From positions 1,614,001 to 1,678,000 of the forward strand of contig NZ_VFPV01000001.1 of the NCBI RefSeq assembly GCF_006716905.1: a stretch of DNA of 64,000 nucleotides, in the 5' to 3' direction. Position numbers and translations under genes: made by a program. Numbering within the stretch: position 1 is the first letter of the stretch; each line of letters begins with the position of its first letter. The notes under the pieces are model-generated. The model ran no database searches. It was given only the letters and a program-made list of their open reading frames with translations, and had not been told where the DNA came from. The DNA is from Acidovorax temperans (GTDB taxonomy: Bacteria; Pseudomonadota; Gammaproteobacteria; Burkholderiales; Burkholderiaceae_C). Below, piece after piece: positions 35,707 to 45,347 of the stretch.

Positions 35707-36909
35707 TCAAAACCGCTCGTGCGGTCCCAGGTAGCGCCACTGGCCTACGGGCAGGTTGCCCAGCGTCACCCTCCCAATGCGGATGCGCTTGAGCCCCACC
35801 ACCTTGAGCCCCACCAGCTCGCACATCCGGCGAATCTGGCGCTTCTTGCCTTCGGTCAAGACAAAGCGCAGCTGCTCGGGGTTTTGCCACTCCACCTTGG
35901 CGGGCTTGAGCGGCTCACCGTCCAGGCTCAGGCCATGGCGCAGGCGTTCCAGCAACTCTTTGGGGAACACCGCCTGCACGTTGGTGCTGACAGGGTCACG
36001 CTCGTCGATTTCCTGCAGCGGCACGGAGCGCTCGCCAGGGTGGCGTGGCACCGCCTGGCCCGGTGCCTGGTAGACCACGCGCACCAGGTATTCCTTGTCC
36101 ACCTCAGAGTCTTCGCCAATGATCTGCCGCGCCACACGCCCGTCCTGGGTCAGCACCAACAAGCCCACCGAGTCGATATCGAGCCGTCCACAAGGCGCCA
36201 GGCCCCGCAACTGCGGCGGAGAGAAGCGGTTGCGGCTGGGGTCCTCGCGCCAGTGGGTGCGGGGATTGATCAGGGCCACGGCGGGCGTGTGGCCATCCTC
36301 GGCCTGCCCGCTGACATAGCCGATCGGCTTGTTCAGCAAAATGGTGACGCGCTGCTCCTGGAAACCCTGGGCAATCTTGTCCACCTCAATGCGGTCTGCA
36401 GCGGTGACCTGCAGCCCCATGGGCGCCACCTCGCCATTGACCTTGACCCAGCCTTGGGCAATCCAGTCATCGGCCTCGCGGCGCGAGCACAAACCCAGCT
36501 CGGCCATGCGCTTGTTCAAGCGCGAGGTATCGCCACCTGCCGACGCAGGCCTTGCCCCCGGGGCAGCGGCGGGCCGAGGAGCAGCGGAGCGCGCTGCCGG
36601 AGGGCGCTGCGGCTGCGCTGGCGCAGGCCGCCCGCCTGCATCGGCAGACCAGGTACGAGTTGACGTGGGGCCGATGGCGCGCTCGGATCGCGCTGCAGCA
36701 GGTCGCGCGCCTGCTGCGGCAGGCCGTGCGGAGGCCCTGGACGGGGCCGTTGCGGCAGGTGCTGGCTTGGCCGACAGGTTGGGGCGGCGCAGCACGGGCC
36801 GCGCGGAAGCGCCTTCGGCTGGCGCAGTGGCACCAGCGGGGCTTTGGGGTGGACGGGAACTGGATGAAGACATTGGGCGTATTGTCGCCGCCGGGCGGCG
36901 CCTGCTCAT
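35707..36909 (-). CDS. RsuA/RluF-family rRNA pseudouridine synthase with long N-terminal extension
   Basis: Isomerises a uridine in rRNA. An S4 RNA-binding domain (LNKRMAELGLCSRREADDWIAQ) starts about 115 residues in, followed by the synthase domain with LLNKPIGYVSG, the catalytic GRLDIDSVGLLVLTQDG (Asp of RLD) and LTEGKKRQIRRMCELVGLKV. Similarity is closest to RluF/RluB by eye. The first 110 residues are low-complexity Ala, Pro, Arg and Ser, probably disordered and basic. ATG 36909 gives the longest form; ATG 36873 is an alternative and neither has a clear ribosome-binding site. The GGDEF-EAL gene ends 16 bases before it. Confidence 0.92.
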   Translation of the reverse strand: MSRRRPAATIRPMSSSSSRPPQSPAGATAPAEGASARPVLRRPNLSAKPAPAATAPSRASARPAAAGARPAAARSERAIGPTSTRTWSADAGGRPAPAQPQRPPAARSAAPRPAAAPGARPASAGGDTSRLNKRMAELGLCSRREADDWIAQGWVKVNGEVAPMGLQVTAADRIEVDKIAQGFQEQRVTILLNKPIGYVSGQAEDGHTPAVALINPRTHWREDPSRNRFSPPQLRGLAPCGRLDIDSVGLLVLTQDGRVARQIIGEDSEVDKEYLVRVVYQAPGQAVPRHPGERSVPLQEIDERDPVSTNVQAVFPKELLERLRHGLSLDGEPLKPAKVEWQNPEQLRFVLTEGKKRQIRRMCELVGLKVVGLKRIRIGRVTLGNLPVGQWRYLGPHERF

Positions 36910-36924
36910 CTGGCGTTGCGAAGA

Positions 36925-39255
36925 TTACCCCTGCCTTTGCTGCCACGCCAGAAATTCTTGCGCAGGCATGGGCCGGCTGATGTGGTAGCCCTGGGCTTCG
37001 TCACAGGCCAGCGCGCGCAGGCGCTCCAGAATACCGCCGGTCTCCACGCCTTCGGCCACCACGGTCAGGCCCAGGTTGTGGGCCAGATCAATGGTGGAGC
37101 GCACGATCATCGCGTCGTCCTCCCCCTGCTCCATGCCCATCACAAACGACTTGTCGATCTTGAGCTCGTCCACCGGCAGCCGCTTGAGGTACGCCAGCGA
37201 CGAATAGCCCGTGCCGAAGTCGTCGATGGAGAGCTTGAAGCCCTGCTCGGACAACCGGTTGAGCATGGCTTCGGCGCGGAGGGGGTCGTCCATGATGGCG
37301 CTTTCGGTGATCTCCAGGCAAAACAATGACGCCTTCACCCCGTGGCGATCCAGAAGAGCAGCCAACTTGTGGCTGAGGTCCGGGTCCAGCAGGTCGCGCG
37401 TGGACAGGTTGACAGACACCCGCAAACCCCGGTTCTGCTGAGCGGGCTGGGCAAGGAATTTCGCCACTTCCTCAAACATCCACAGGGTGAGCTGGCGCAC
37501 AAACGCGGTTTGCTCGGCAAAGGGGATGAACTCCATCGGCGGCACCATGCCGCGCTGCGGATGTTGCCAGCGCACCAGGGCTTCTGCAGCACAGCCGCTT
37601 TGGCCATGCAGGGGCACCTTGGGCTGCAGGTATAGCTGCAGTTCGTTGCGTTCCACGGCGCGGCGCAGCTCCGTGAGCAGCGACAGATTCTGGGCGCTGA
37701 CCGAATCAATCGAGGCGTCGTAGCGCAACGCGCCGCTGAGCTTGCGCTTGGCGGCGTACATGGCGATTTCGGCGTGGCTGAGCAGCATGTCGGCGTCTTG
37801 TGCATCGCCGGGCCAGCAAGCGATGCCGATGCCGGCGCTCAGATCCACGGTCTGGTCCTGCAAGGCCAGGGGCTGCTCAAACGAGGTCAGGATCTGCTGG
37901 GCCACCGCATGCGCCCCGGGTGCGTCGGCTCCCCGCAGCAGCGCGGCAAATTGATTGCCTCCCAGGCGCGCGACCATGTCGTCAGGTGACGTCACCAGGT
38001 CAGCCAGCCGCTGCGCCACGGCTTGCAGCAAACGGTCGCCAAAGGCGTAACCCATCACGTCGTTGACATGCTTGAAGCGGTCCAGATCCAGCGTCAGCAC
38101 GCTCACCGGCGGAGCTTGGCCTGCGCCAGGCTCCAGGGCCCGCACCAGGGTTTCGCGAAAGCGCTCGCGGTTGGGCAGTCCTGTCAGCCGGTCCCAATAG
38201 GCCAGCCGCATGATTTCCTTTTGCTGTGCGCCGATGTCCACGCGCATGCGGTCGAACGAACGCGCCAGCCGGCCAATTTCGTCCTGCCTACGGGTGTGCT
38301 CCATGGGGGTGTCGTACTCACCCCGCGACAGGCGCTGGGTGGCGCGCATGAGGGATTGCAACGGGGTGATCACGCGCTGGGCCATCAGGCCACTGCCCAG
38401 CGCAAAGAGCAATACGCCGCCAGCGGTAATGAATGCAAGCAGCAGCTGCAACTGGCGATAGGGAGCCACCACCGCGTCCACCGACCGCAGCAGCAATGCT
38501 TGCACCTGGCCATTGACACTGGGCAGGGGGCTGGAGCGTGACAGCAGCACCCCGTCGGGCGAATCGATCTCATCCACCTGACCGCCTTGCGCAACGATCT
38601 GGTCGCGCTGAGCGGCTGGCAGCGTGCTCACGGGCACGGTCACTCGCCCATCGGCCTCTTGCACCACCAGCGCCACCTGTACCGACAACAACCGGCGCAT
38701 TTCATCGGCCAGCGCCTGGTCGAGCGGAAAGCCCATCAACACCCAGCCCATGAGCACAGGCGCGCGCATGGGCACCATCACAAACTGGTAGGGCACGCCA
38801 TCCACCACGGCAATCTGGCTGCCCTGGGGGCTGCGCGCCAGTTGCGGCGCCACTTGCCCCAGAGTGGGAATGAAGGCCTGGGCGGACGACGGGGCCGTCA
38901 GTGCGCGGTAGGCCATGTTGGTATCCAGCAGCGCCGTGGCTGCGGCGCCGATGCGCTCTCCATGGTTTTCCAGCACCGAATGGATGGTTTCCTCGTCGCC
39001 AGAATGACCCGCAGACCGAAACCCGTAATCCGCCGCCAGCAGGGCCGAGCCCTGGCGCAGACGCGCGGCGTTTTGCTCCAGCAGGCGCAGCCACACGTTT
39101 TCGTCCACATCAAGCTGGCGCGCAATCTGGCTGCGGGCGTTGCGCTCGATGCCGGCGCGCACCACGGCAAACCCGGCCAGCTGCACGATCAGCAGCAGCA
39201 ACAGGGACACCCCCACCAGGCGCAGGATCAAGCTACGGCCGAGGATCCTCCACAT
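36925..39255 (-). CDS. Membrane GGDEF-EAL protein, probable c-di-GMP phosphodiesterase
   Basis: A 776-residue inner-membrane protein: TM1 (SLILRLVGVSLLLLLIVQLA), a periplasmic sensor of about 250 residues, TM2 (LAFITAGGVLLFALGSGLMA), HAMP, GGDEF and EAL. The GGDEF active site is degenerate (LGGNQF), so it is unlikely to make c-di-GMP. The EAL domain has AEALVRW, LEITES, DDFGTGYSSL, LKIDKSF, EGVET and QGYHISRPM, so phosphodiesterase activity is expected. ATG 39255 overlaps by one base the ancestral stop (TGATG) of the cupredoxin pseudogene. Because of that gene's frameshift the open frame continues upstream to 39690, but no start for a real fusion is apparent. Confidence 0.9.
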   Translation of the reverse strand: MWRILGRSLILRLVGVSLLLLLIVQLAGFAVVRAGIERNARSQIARQLDVDENVWLRLLEQNAARLRQGSALLAADYGFRSAGHSGDEETIHSVLENHGERIGAAATALLDTNMAYRALTAPSSAQAFIPTLGQVAPQLARSPQGSQIAVVDGVPYQFVMVPMRAPVLMGWVLMGFPLDQALADEMRRLLSVQVALVVQEADGRVTVPVSTLPAAQRDQIVAQGGQVDEIDSPDGVLLSRSSPLPSVNGQVQALLLRSVDAVVAPYRQLQLLLAFITAGGVLLFALGSGLMAQRVITPLQSLMRATQRLSRGEYDTPMEHTRRQDEIGRLARSFDRMRVDIGAQQKEIMRLAYWDRLTGLPNRERFRETLVRALEPGAGQAPPVSVLTLDLDRFKHVNDVMGYAFGDRLLQAVAQRLADLVTSPDDMVARLGGNQFAALLRGADAPGAHAVAQQILTSFEQPLALQDQTVDLSAGIGIACWPGDAQDADMLLSHAEIAMYAAKRKLSGALRYDASIDSVSAQNLSLLTELRRAVERNELQLYLQPKVPLHGQSGCAAEALVRWQHPQRGMVPPMEFIPFAEQTAFVRQLTLWMFEEVAKFLAQPAQQNRGLRVSVNLSTRDLLDPDLSHKLAALLDRHGVKASLFCLEITESAIMDDPLRAEAMLNRLSEQGFKLSIDDFGTGYSSLAYLKRLPVDELKIDKSFVMGMEQGEDDAMIVRSTIDLAHNLGLTVVAEGVETGGILERLRALACDEAQGYHISRPMPAQEFLAWQQRQG

Positions 39256-39888
39256 CAAGGCGCCAACCCCACCAGCCTGGCCGCAGCGCGCACATTGCCG
39301 GTGGCAAGGCAGTGCCACTGGTTGCTCATGGGCGGCAGCGCCCGGAGCCATGCGGGGGTGCCAGACGCGCAGCTTGTAGTTGCCGGCCGGCACGCCGTTG
39401 ATCTGCACCTGTGCGGCGCTCTCGGCAGCCTGCGCGTAATACGGCGTGTCCACCACCACAATCCAGCCCACCATGCGGTCGTGGATGTTGCAACCCAGGG
39501 TGACCACGCCCGCCCGTTCAAACACCACGGGATTGGCGGGCGTGCCGGTATAGAGCTTGAGCTCGAATTTCTTGGCAGGAGAAAACGAGTACACATGGTG
39601 GCGCACGCTGTCGCGGTTCGGGAAATGCACGGAAGTGCCCACCGGCACCACCAGTACCCCCGGCAGAAACTGCTTGCCTTGCTGCGCCATCTCGGCCCCC
39701 GCCAGGGGCTTGGTCTAGGCACTGGCGGCCGCAGACTCCAGAAACGCCACGACACCATTCACCGGGCGGCCCGCTTCATCCACCACTTCCACCTGCACGC
39801 TGGCAGCCCATGCGCCTGCACTGCTGAAGGCAGCCCAGCAGACCACGGCGCGCGCGGCCCACCGCCAGCAAGCACCAGACTGCGTCAT
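39255..39888 (-). pseudogene. Cupredoxin-like (methylamine utilisation-type) exported protein, two lesions
   Basis: ATG 39888 begins a signal peptide (AARAVVCWAAFSSAGAWA) and the start of a cupredoxin-like protein (SVQVEVVDEAGRPVNGVV). After 57 codons an in-frame TAG (39717-39715) interrupts it; the same frame then reads KPLAGAEMAQQGKQF, FPNRDSVRHHVYSF with a likely metal His pair, and LGCNIHDRMVGW with Cys and His. Near 39306-39312 a one-base excess shifts the frame: removing one T lets it end ATGNVRAAARLVGLAP, stop, directly at the next ATG. Two lesions make a sequencing artefact less likely. The ATG overlaps the DUF4394 stop (ATGA), so the trio was translationally coupled. Confidence 0.8.
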
Positions 39889-40805
39889 GGCTCAATCGCC
39901 ATGCCCACCAGGGGGCTGCCGTCAGCCACCACCCCCAGCAGCGTGGCCTTGCCGGTGTTCAGGTCGATCAGGTGCAGCTGCGTCTTGGGGTTGCCCGCCG
40001 TTCGCACGGCCGCCAAGGCGGTGTTGTTCACGTCGGAAATGTCCATCGAGGCGTCCGTCAACGGCCCCAGGCCCAAGGAGCCCACGGTGCGCAGTTGCCC
40101 TGTGTTGGGCGAGACCACGGGGGTTTCACCCTCGCGCGATCCCTGCATGACCAACACCCCCAAGGCCCGGTCAATGGCGTAGTTGGTGGTGAGCTTGCCG
40201 TCGTTGGGGTTGTAGGTGTACGCGGCAGCGACCACCTCGGGCGCACGCGCGTGGTTCACATCACTCCACGCATAGCGAAGGTAGGGGTCTGACTGCAGCC
40301 CTGGGCGCAAGTTGTCGCCATCCACTTGGGCGCCCGTGTCAGGGTGCAGGCGCAGGTTCTGCCCCAGGTTCGACACCACCCGCACCCGGTCAGCCGCAGG
40401 ATTGAAGTCCACGCCAAACGCCGAGCCTTTCAACGCCACGGGCGGTGTACCAGCGCCCACGGGGGTGAGCTGGCCTGTGCCCAACTCCAGCGTGTAAAGG
40501 CGCCCTGATTGTGCAAGCGCATACAGCACACCCCGCGCCACGCGAAAGTCGATGCCCACCAGCTTATCACCCGCCGGCAAGCCTTGCAGCGGCCTGCGCT
40601 CCAGGATGTGGTCGGGCCTGGCAGCGTTGAACGTCAGCAGCTCATGTGCAGCAGTCACCGCAACGACTTGTTCGCGCAGCTCCAGTGGTTCTTGAACCGG
40701 GGCTGCACAACCCGCCACCAAGCTGCCGACAGCCAACGCTGCGGCAAGGCCAAAGGGGCTTTGCCAACGGAAACGCAAGCGCGAAAGCAGAGACAGCGAA
40801 GGCAT
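39885..40805 (-). CDS. DUF4394 lipoprotein
   Basis: A 306-residue protein with a lipoprotein signal peptide: basic start MPSLSLLSRLRFRW, hydrophobic stretch and lipobox LVAGC. The rest is DUF4394, recalling beta-propeller-like blades: NAARPDHILERRPL, GVLYALAQSGRLYTLELGTG, FNPAADRVRVVSN and DINTGK-type loops (IDLNTGKATLLG). Function unknown. The start is ATG 40805 since it places the signal peptide correctly; a longer in-frame extension to 40904 is not needed. It is first of a translationally coupled trio with a cupredoxin pseudogene and the GGDEF-EAL protein, so a periplasmic sensing role is conceivable. Confidence 0.85.
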   Translation of the reverse strand: MPSLSLLSRLRFRWQSPFGLAAALAVGSLVAGCAAPVQEPLELREQVVAVTAAHELLTFNAARPDHILERRPLQGLPAGDKLVGIDFRVARGVLYALAQSGRLYTLELGTGQLTPVGAGTPPVALKGSAFGVDFNPAADRVRVVSNLGQNLRLHPDTGAQVDGDNLRPGLQSDPYLRYAWSDVNHARAPEVVAAAYTYNPNDGKLTTNYAIDRALGVLVMQGSREGETPVVSPNTGQLRTVGSLGLGPLTDASMDISDVNNTALAAVRTAGNPKTQLHLIDLNTGKATLLGVVADGSPLVGMAIEP

Positions 40806-40936
40806 GGAGCAGCTCCCAAAGATGTAACAGAACCGAACACAAGCGGACATTGTTGCACTGAGTCCGCGCACACTGCGCAAGGAAACTATGCTGTCAATTT
40901 TCATAGCACCAAAACCAACAGCAGAAAACGCAGGCG

Positions 40937-42403
40937 ATGACCTTGTTAAGCCGCTCCAGCGCCATGCTCAACGAAATCGACCCCAAGCAGGCGCAGGAGC
41001 AAATCCAGGCCGTGCGAAAGACCTTGCAGGAATACGCCAAGCAGGAAGCGCAGCTCGCACAACTCATTACCCCGGCCAGCGCCAGCGCCGCCGAGACTGC
41101 GTTGCTGCAGCAGGTGCAGGCGGCAGCCCAAAAGGCCAGGCCAGAGATTAAGAGCGCGATGCAAGCAGCGGACGATGGCGACACCGTCACCGCCAGCCTG
41201 AACCTGATGACCCGCGCCGCACCGGCTGAATCCATCTGGCGGCAACAGCTGGGCGAGTTGATTGCGCTGCAAAACAGGCTCAATGACGAAGCCGCCGCTT
41301 CGGCCGAAGCGATCCAGAGCCGTGCGCGCTGGATCGGCGGCGTGCTGGTGGTGGCAGCCATGGCACTCGGTCTGCTGATTGCCTGGCGCATCACCGCCAG
41401 CATCACCCAACCGATCGCCCGTGCCGTGGTGGTGGCGGAGCGCATTGCACGGGGCGATCTGACGTCGCAAGTGGAAGTGCGCATCCACGACGAAACCGGC
41501 CGGCTGCTGGAAGCGATTGCCGCCATGCAAGACCGGCTGCGCAGTCTGGTGGCCGAGATCGGGCAGGCCGCAGACTCCATTTTGGTGGCCAGCTCTGAAG
41601 TGGCTTCAGGCAACCAGAACCTGAGCATCCGCACCGAGCAGACGTCTCACAACCTGCAAGGCGCCTCCCAGGCGCTGGGCGATCTGACGGGCACCGTGGC
41701 GCAAAGTGCGCAGGCCGCCCATCAGGCCAACGGCCTGGCGGCCAAAGCATCCACCGCGGCGGCAGAAGGAGGCGAAGTGGTGACCCAGGTGGTGCAGACC
41801 ATGGACGCCATCAGCGCCAGCTCGCGCAAGATTTCCGACATCACCAGCGTGATCGACAGCATTGCCTTCCAGACCAACATCCTGGCGCTGAACGCCGCGG
41901 TGGAAGCTGCCCGCGCGGGCGAGCAAGGCCGGGGCTTTGCCGTGGTGGCCAGCGAGGTGCGCGGCCTGGCAGGTCGCGCGGCCAACGCGGCGCGCGAGAT
42001 CAAGGCGCTCATCAACGACAGCACCCAGCAGGTTCAGGCGGGCGCCACGCTCGTCAACCACGCGGGCGACAGCATCGCGCAGCTGGTGCAATCGGTGCGG
42101 CAGGTCTCCAGCATCATGGCCGAGATCACCGCCGCCACGCAGGAGCAAAGCCAGCGCATCACCGAAGTGAGCCACTCCGTGGGATCGCTGGAAGAAATGA
42201 CGCAGCAGAACGCTGCACTGGTGGAGCAAGGCGCTGCCGCCGCCGAAAGCCTCAAGGACCAGGCGGGGCGCCTGACGCAGATGGTGCACACCTTCCGCCT
42301 CACCCGCGAACACGCCCAGGCCCGGGTATGGGAGGCACCTACCCCAGCGGCCCTTGCAGACCAGGCGCTAGCGAATCAGCGCATCGCCCTGCCCCGCAGC
42401 TAG
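40937..42403 (+). CDS. Methyl-accepting chemotaxis protein lacking its N-terminal anchor
   Basis: A 488-residue chemoreceptor with periplasmic-like helices, one membrane segment ([18 protein letters not shown]), HAMP ([22 protein letters not shown]) and a signalling domain with hairpin tip [32 protein letters not shown] (only this stretch's ends matter: DSIAFQ and VVA). Normal receptors of this class begin with a first membrane helix and about 50 more residues; here the frame starts abruptly at [18 protein letters not shown] and a TAG closes it at 40904. It is therefore N-terminally truncated, and the sensor topology is doubtful: a pseudogene or remodelled cytoplasm-biased receptor. No clear ribosome-binding site precedes the ATG. 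Confidence 0.8.
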   Translation: MTLLSRSSAMLNEIDPKQAQEQIQAVRKTLQEYAKQEAQLAQLITPASASAAETALLQQVQAAAQKARPEIKSAMQAADDGDTVTASLNLMTRAAPAESIWRQQLGELIALQNRLNDEAAASAEAIQSRARWIGGVLVVAAMALGLLIAWRITASITQPIARAVVVAERIARGDLTSQVEVRIHDETGRLLEAIAAMQDRLRSLVAEIGQAADSILVASSEVASGNQNLSIRTEQTSHNLQGASQALGDLTGTVAQSAQAAHQANGLAAKASTAAAEGGEVVTQVVQTMDAISASSRKISDITSVIDSIAFQTNILALNAAVEAARAGEQGRGFAVVASEVRGLAGRAANAAREIKALINDSTQQVQAGATLVNHAGDSIAQLVQSVRQVSSIMAEITAATQEQSQRITEVSHSVGSLEEMTQQNAALVEQGAAAAESLKDQAGRLTQMVHTFRLTREHAQARVWEAPTPAALADQALANQRIALPRS

Positions 42404-42428
42404 CCTACGGAATCCGAGCAATCGGCGC

Positions 42429-43163
42429 TCAGCCCTCAGTGGCAGAGGCCCTGCGGACAAACACGCTGGACTGCAACGCTGCCAGGTCCAGCACACGCAC
42501 GCCGCCGTACTCCACACGAATGGCGCCTTGCGCCTGCAACGCCATCAGCGCTTCATTGACCCGCTGGCGCGACAGCCCCACCAGGTAAGCCAGCTCCTGC
42601 TGGGTGATGCGCAGCACCTCGCCCACGCCGGGGTAGAGCACCGGGTTGAACAGTGACGCCAGACTGCGGGCCACGCGCACGTCGGGGTTGTTGAGGCGAT
42701 CAATCTCGCGCGCGGCAATGAACTGACCCAGCCGCTCGTTGAGCTGGTGCATCACGAACCGGTTGAACGCAATGGAGTGGTCGAGCAGCCAGTGAAACGT
42801 GTCAATGGGCAGGCCGGCCACCACGCTCTTGCGCAGCGCCTGGATGTTGTAACGATAAGGCTCGCGCTTCATGGCAGTGCCTTCGCCAAACCAGCCGCCA
42901 GGGGGCACGCCCGTGAACGTCATGGTCTGGCCCTGGGCGTTGTCGCTGCTCATCTTGAGCAGCCCCTCCACCACGCCGAACCAGTACGTCACGGGCCTGC
43001 CGACGCGGCACACGAAGTCGCCGGGCAGGGCATCACCCACCAACAGGGAAGCCACAGCGCGCGTTCGCGCGGCTGGCTGAAGCTGTGCCAGCCACGGAAT
43101 GCCCTTCAACTCCTCTGAAGTGGGCGCGCGGCGGCGCTGGTGCAAAGACAAATCGTGATTCAT
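42429..43163 (-). CDS. Crp/Fnr-family transcriptional regulator
   Basis: A 244-residue protein with an N-terminal cyclic-nucleotide-binding-like domain (RPVTYWFGVVEGLLKMSS, GGWFGEGTAMKREPYRY) and a C-terminal helix-turn-helix (TQQELAYLVGLSRQRVNEALMALQAQGAIRV). There are no clustered cysteines for an Fe-S centre, so it is not an FNR oxygen sensor. ATG 43163 is the start. It is divergent from the acyl-CoA synthetase/liv operon across about 220 bases, which include TTGTC-N8-GACAA (43250-43267), and so is the likely regulator of that operon (inference). Confidence 0.92.
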   Translation of the reverse strand: MNHDLSLHQRRRAPTSEELKGIPWLAQLQPAARTRAVASLLVGDALPGDFVCRVGRPVTYWFGVVEGLLKMSSDNAQGQTMTFTGVPPGGWFGEGTAMKREPYRYNIQALRKSVVAGLPIDTFHWLLDHSIAFNRFVMHQLNERLGQFIAAREIDRLNNPDVRVARSLASLFNPVLYPGVGEVLRITQQELAYLVGLSRQRVNEALMALQAQGAIRVEYGGVRVLDLAALQSSVFVRRASATEG

Positions 43164-43381
43164 GCCGGCAAGCGTCACCCAAAAGCCGGCAAAAACCGGC
43201 AACGTCACGGGACAGGGAGGGTTTAACCCGATGAGGAGTTTCCCGTAGATTGTCGTCCAAAAGACAAAATAACGTCAAAGCCAGTCCTAGTATTTATGCC
43301 AGAGCAACACCTCGCGGCGGCACCTGGCAGCTGAGAAGGTCTGTTGCACCCGGGACAGATACCGATCAAAGAGGACACGGA

Positions 43382-45328
43382 ATGAAGACGACGTTTCCCC
43401 AGCTGCTGTTGCAGCACGCCACCCAGAGGCCCCAGAGCCCGGCGCTGCGCGAAAAAGAATATGGCATCTGGCAAACCCACACCTGGGCAGACCTGGCCCA
43501 GCTGGTGGAAAAGGTGGCAGCCGGGCTGCACCAGGCCGGCTTGCAGCGCCACGAACACATGGTGGTGATCGGCGCCAACCGCCCCCGCCTGTACGCCACC
43601 ATGCTGGCAGCCCAGTCGCTGGGTGCGATTCCGGTGCCGCTGTACCAGGACGCCGTAGCCGCCGAATGCATCTTCCCGCTGAACAATGCCGAAGTGCGCT
43701 TTTGCCTGGTGGAAGACCAGGAGCAGGTGGACAAGCTGCTCGAAATCCGCGAGCAGTGCCCGCAGATTGCACACATCATCTATGACGACCCCCGTGGCCT
43801 GCGCAACTACAACGAAGAAGGCCTGGACGCGCTGGACTCGCTGATAGAAACCGGCAGCGCCTTTGTGGCCAAGAACCCCGGCTGGTTCAAGGCCGAGGTG
43901 GCCAAGGCCCAGCCAGACGATGTGGCGGCCATGTTCTTCACATCCGGCACCACGGGCAACCCCAAGGGCGTGGTGCACACCCACAGCACGCTGCTCGACC
44001 GCGCCACAGCGGGCGCCGAGTTCGACAAGCTCACCAGCAGCGAAGAAGTGCTGGCCTACCTGCCCCCCGCCTGGATTGGCCAGAACATCTTCAGCTACGC
44101 CCAGTGGCTGGCCTGCGGCTACGTGGTCAACTGCCCCGAGTCGGCCAGCACCGTGACCATCGACCTCAAGGAAGTGGGCCCCACCTACTACTTTGCGCCG
44201 CCGCGCATTTTTGAAGGTCTGCTGACCAGCGTGATGATTCGCATGGAAGACGCAGGCACCTTGAAGCGCAAGATGTTCGAGGCCTGCATGGGTGTGGCCA
44301 AACGCGTGGGCCCCGCCCTGATGGACGGCGAAGCCGTGGGCACCATCGACAAAATCAAGTACGCCCTGGGCAACCTGCTGGTGTACGGCCCGCTGCGCAA
44401 CAACCTGGGCTTCTCCCGCGTGCGGGTGGCCTACACAGCGGGCGAGGCCATTGGCCCCGACCTGTTCACCTTCTACCGCTCCATCGGCATCAACCTGAAG
44501 CAGCTGTACGGCTCCACCGAAACCGCCGTGTTCGTGTGCCTGCAGCCAGACAACCAGGCCCGCGCCGACACCGTGGGCGTGCCCATCCGTGGCGTGCAGA
44601 TCAAGGTGGCCGACAACGGCGAAATCATGGTGAAGTCCGCCGGGCTGCTCAAGGAGTACTACAAGAACCCGGCCGCCACGGCCGAAGTGCTCACGGCCGA
44701 CGGCTGGTACCACACCAGCGATGCCGGTTTTCTGGACGCACACGGCCACCTCAAGATCATCGACCGCGTCAAGGACGTGGGCCGCATCCAGGGCGGCGCC
44801 AATGATGGCGCCATGTTCGCGCCCAAGTACGTGGAGAACAAGCTCAAGTTCTTCCCGCACATCAAGGAAGTGGTGGCCCTGGGCGACAAGCGCGAGAAGG
44901 TCTGCGTCATGGTCAACATCGACTTCGATGCCGTGGGCAACTGGGCCGAGCGCCGTAACCTGCCCTACGCCGGCTACACCGACCTGGCCCAGAAGCCCGA
45001 GGTGTACGAATTGATCCGCGACTGCATTGAAAAGGTGAATGCCGACCTGGCCAACGACGCCCTGCTGGCTGGCAGCCAGGTGAGCCGTTTCCTGGTGCTG
45101 CACAAGGAACTGGACGCCGACGACGGCGAACTCACGCGCACCAACAAGGTCCGCCGTGGCTTCATTGCCGAGAAATACGCTGCACTGGTAGACGCCCTGT
45201 ACGCAGGCCGCACCGAGCAGTACATCGAGACCCAGGTGAAGTTTGAAGACGGCCGCACCGGCAGCGTGAGCGCCACGCTCAAGCTGATGGACACCAAGAC
45301 TTTCCCGCCCGTCAAGAGCGCCGCCTGA
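43382..45328 (+). CDS. AMP-dependent acyl-CoA synthetase (long-chain type)
   Basis: Activates a carboxylic acid with ATP and CoA. The 648-residue ANL protein shows the P-loop FFTSGTTGNPKGVV, YGSTET, the ADG-like YHTSDAGFLD and the hinge IDRVKDVGRIQ. The C-terminal Lys of the usual A10 motif is expected near TRTNKVRRGFI. ATG 43382 has GGACACGGA before it. Being first in an operon with a Liv-type transporter and a PaaK-like protein, it probably acts on the imported acid; long-chain, branched and aryl acids all remain possible. Confidence 0.92.
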   Translation: MKTTFPQLLLQHATQRPQSPALREKEYGIWQTHTWADLAQLVEKVAAGLHQAGLQRHEHMVVIGANRPRLYATMLAAQSLGAIPVPLYQDAVAAECIFPLNNAEVRFCLVEDQEQVDKLLEIREQCPQIAHIIYDDPRGLRNYNEEGLDALDSLIETGSAFVAKNPGWFKAEVAKAQPDDVAAMFFTSGTTGNPKGVVHTHSTLLDRATAGAEFDKLTSSEEVLAYLPPAWIGQNIFSYAQWLACGYVVNCPESASTVTIDLKEVGPTYYFAPPRIFEGLLTSVMIRMEDAGTLKRKMFEACMGVAKRVGPALMDGEAVGTIDKIKYALGNLLVYGPLRNNLGFSRVRVAYTAGEAIGPDLFTFYRSIGINLKQLYGSTETAVFVCLQPDNQARADTVGVPIRGVQIKVADNGEIMVKSAGLLKEYYKNPAATAEVLTADGWYHTSDAGFLDAHGHLKIIDRVKDVGRIQGGANDGAMFAPKYVENKLKFFPHIKEVVALGDKREKVCVMVNIDFDAVGNWAERRNLPYAGYTDLAQKPEVYELIRDCIEKVNADLANDALLAGSQVSRFLVLHKELDADDGELTRTNKVRRGFIAEKYAALVDALYAGRTEQYIETQVKFEDGRTGSVSATLKLMDTKTFPPVKSAA

Positions 45329-45347
45329 ACGCGCCAGGAAGCAACCC

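Noticed and set aside
36925..39690. A single 921-residue cupredoxin-GGDEF-EAL fusion protein
   Set aside because: The frame arises from a frameshift; an upstream amber stop and a TGATG overlap show two former genes.
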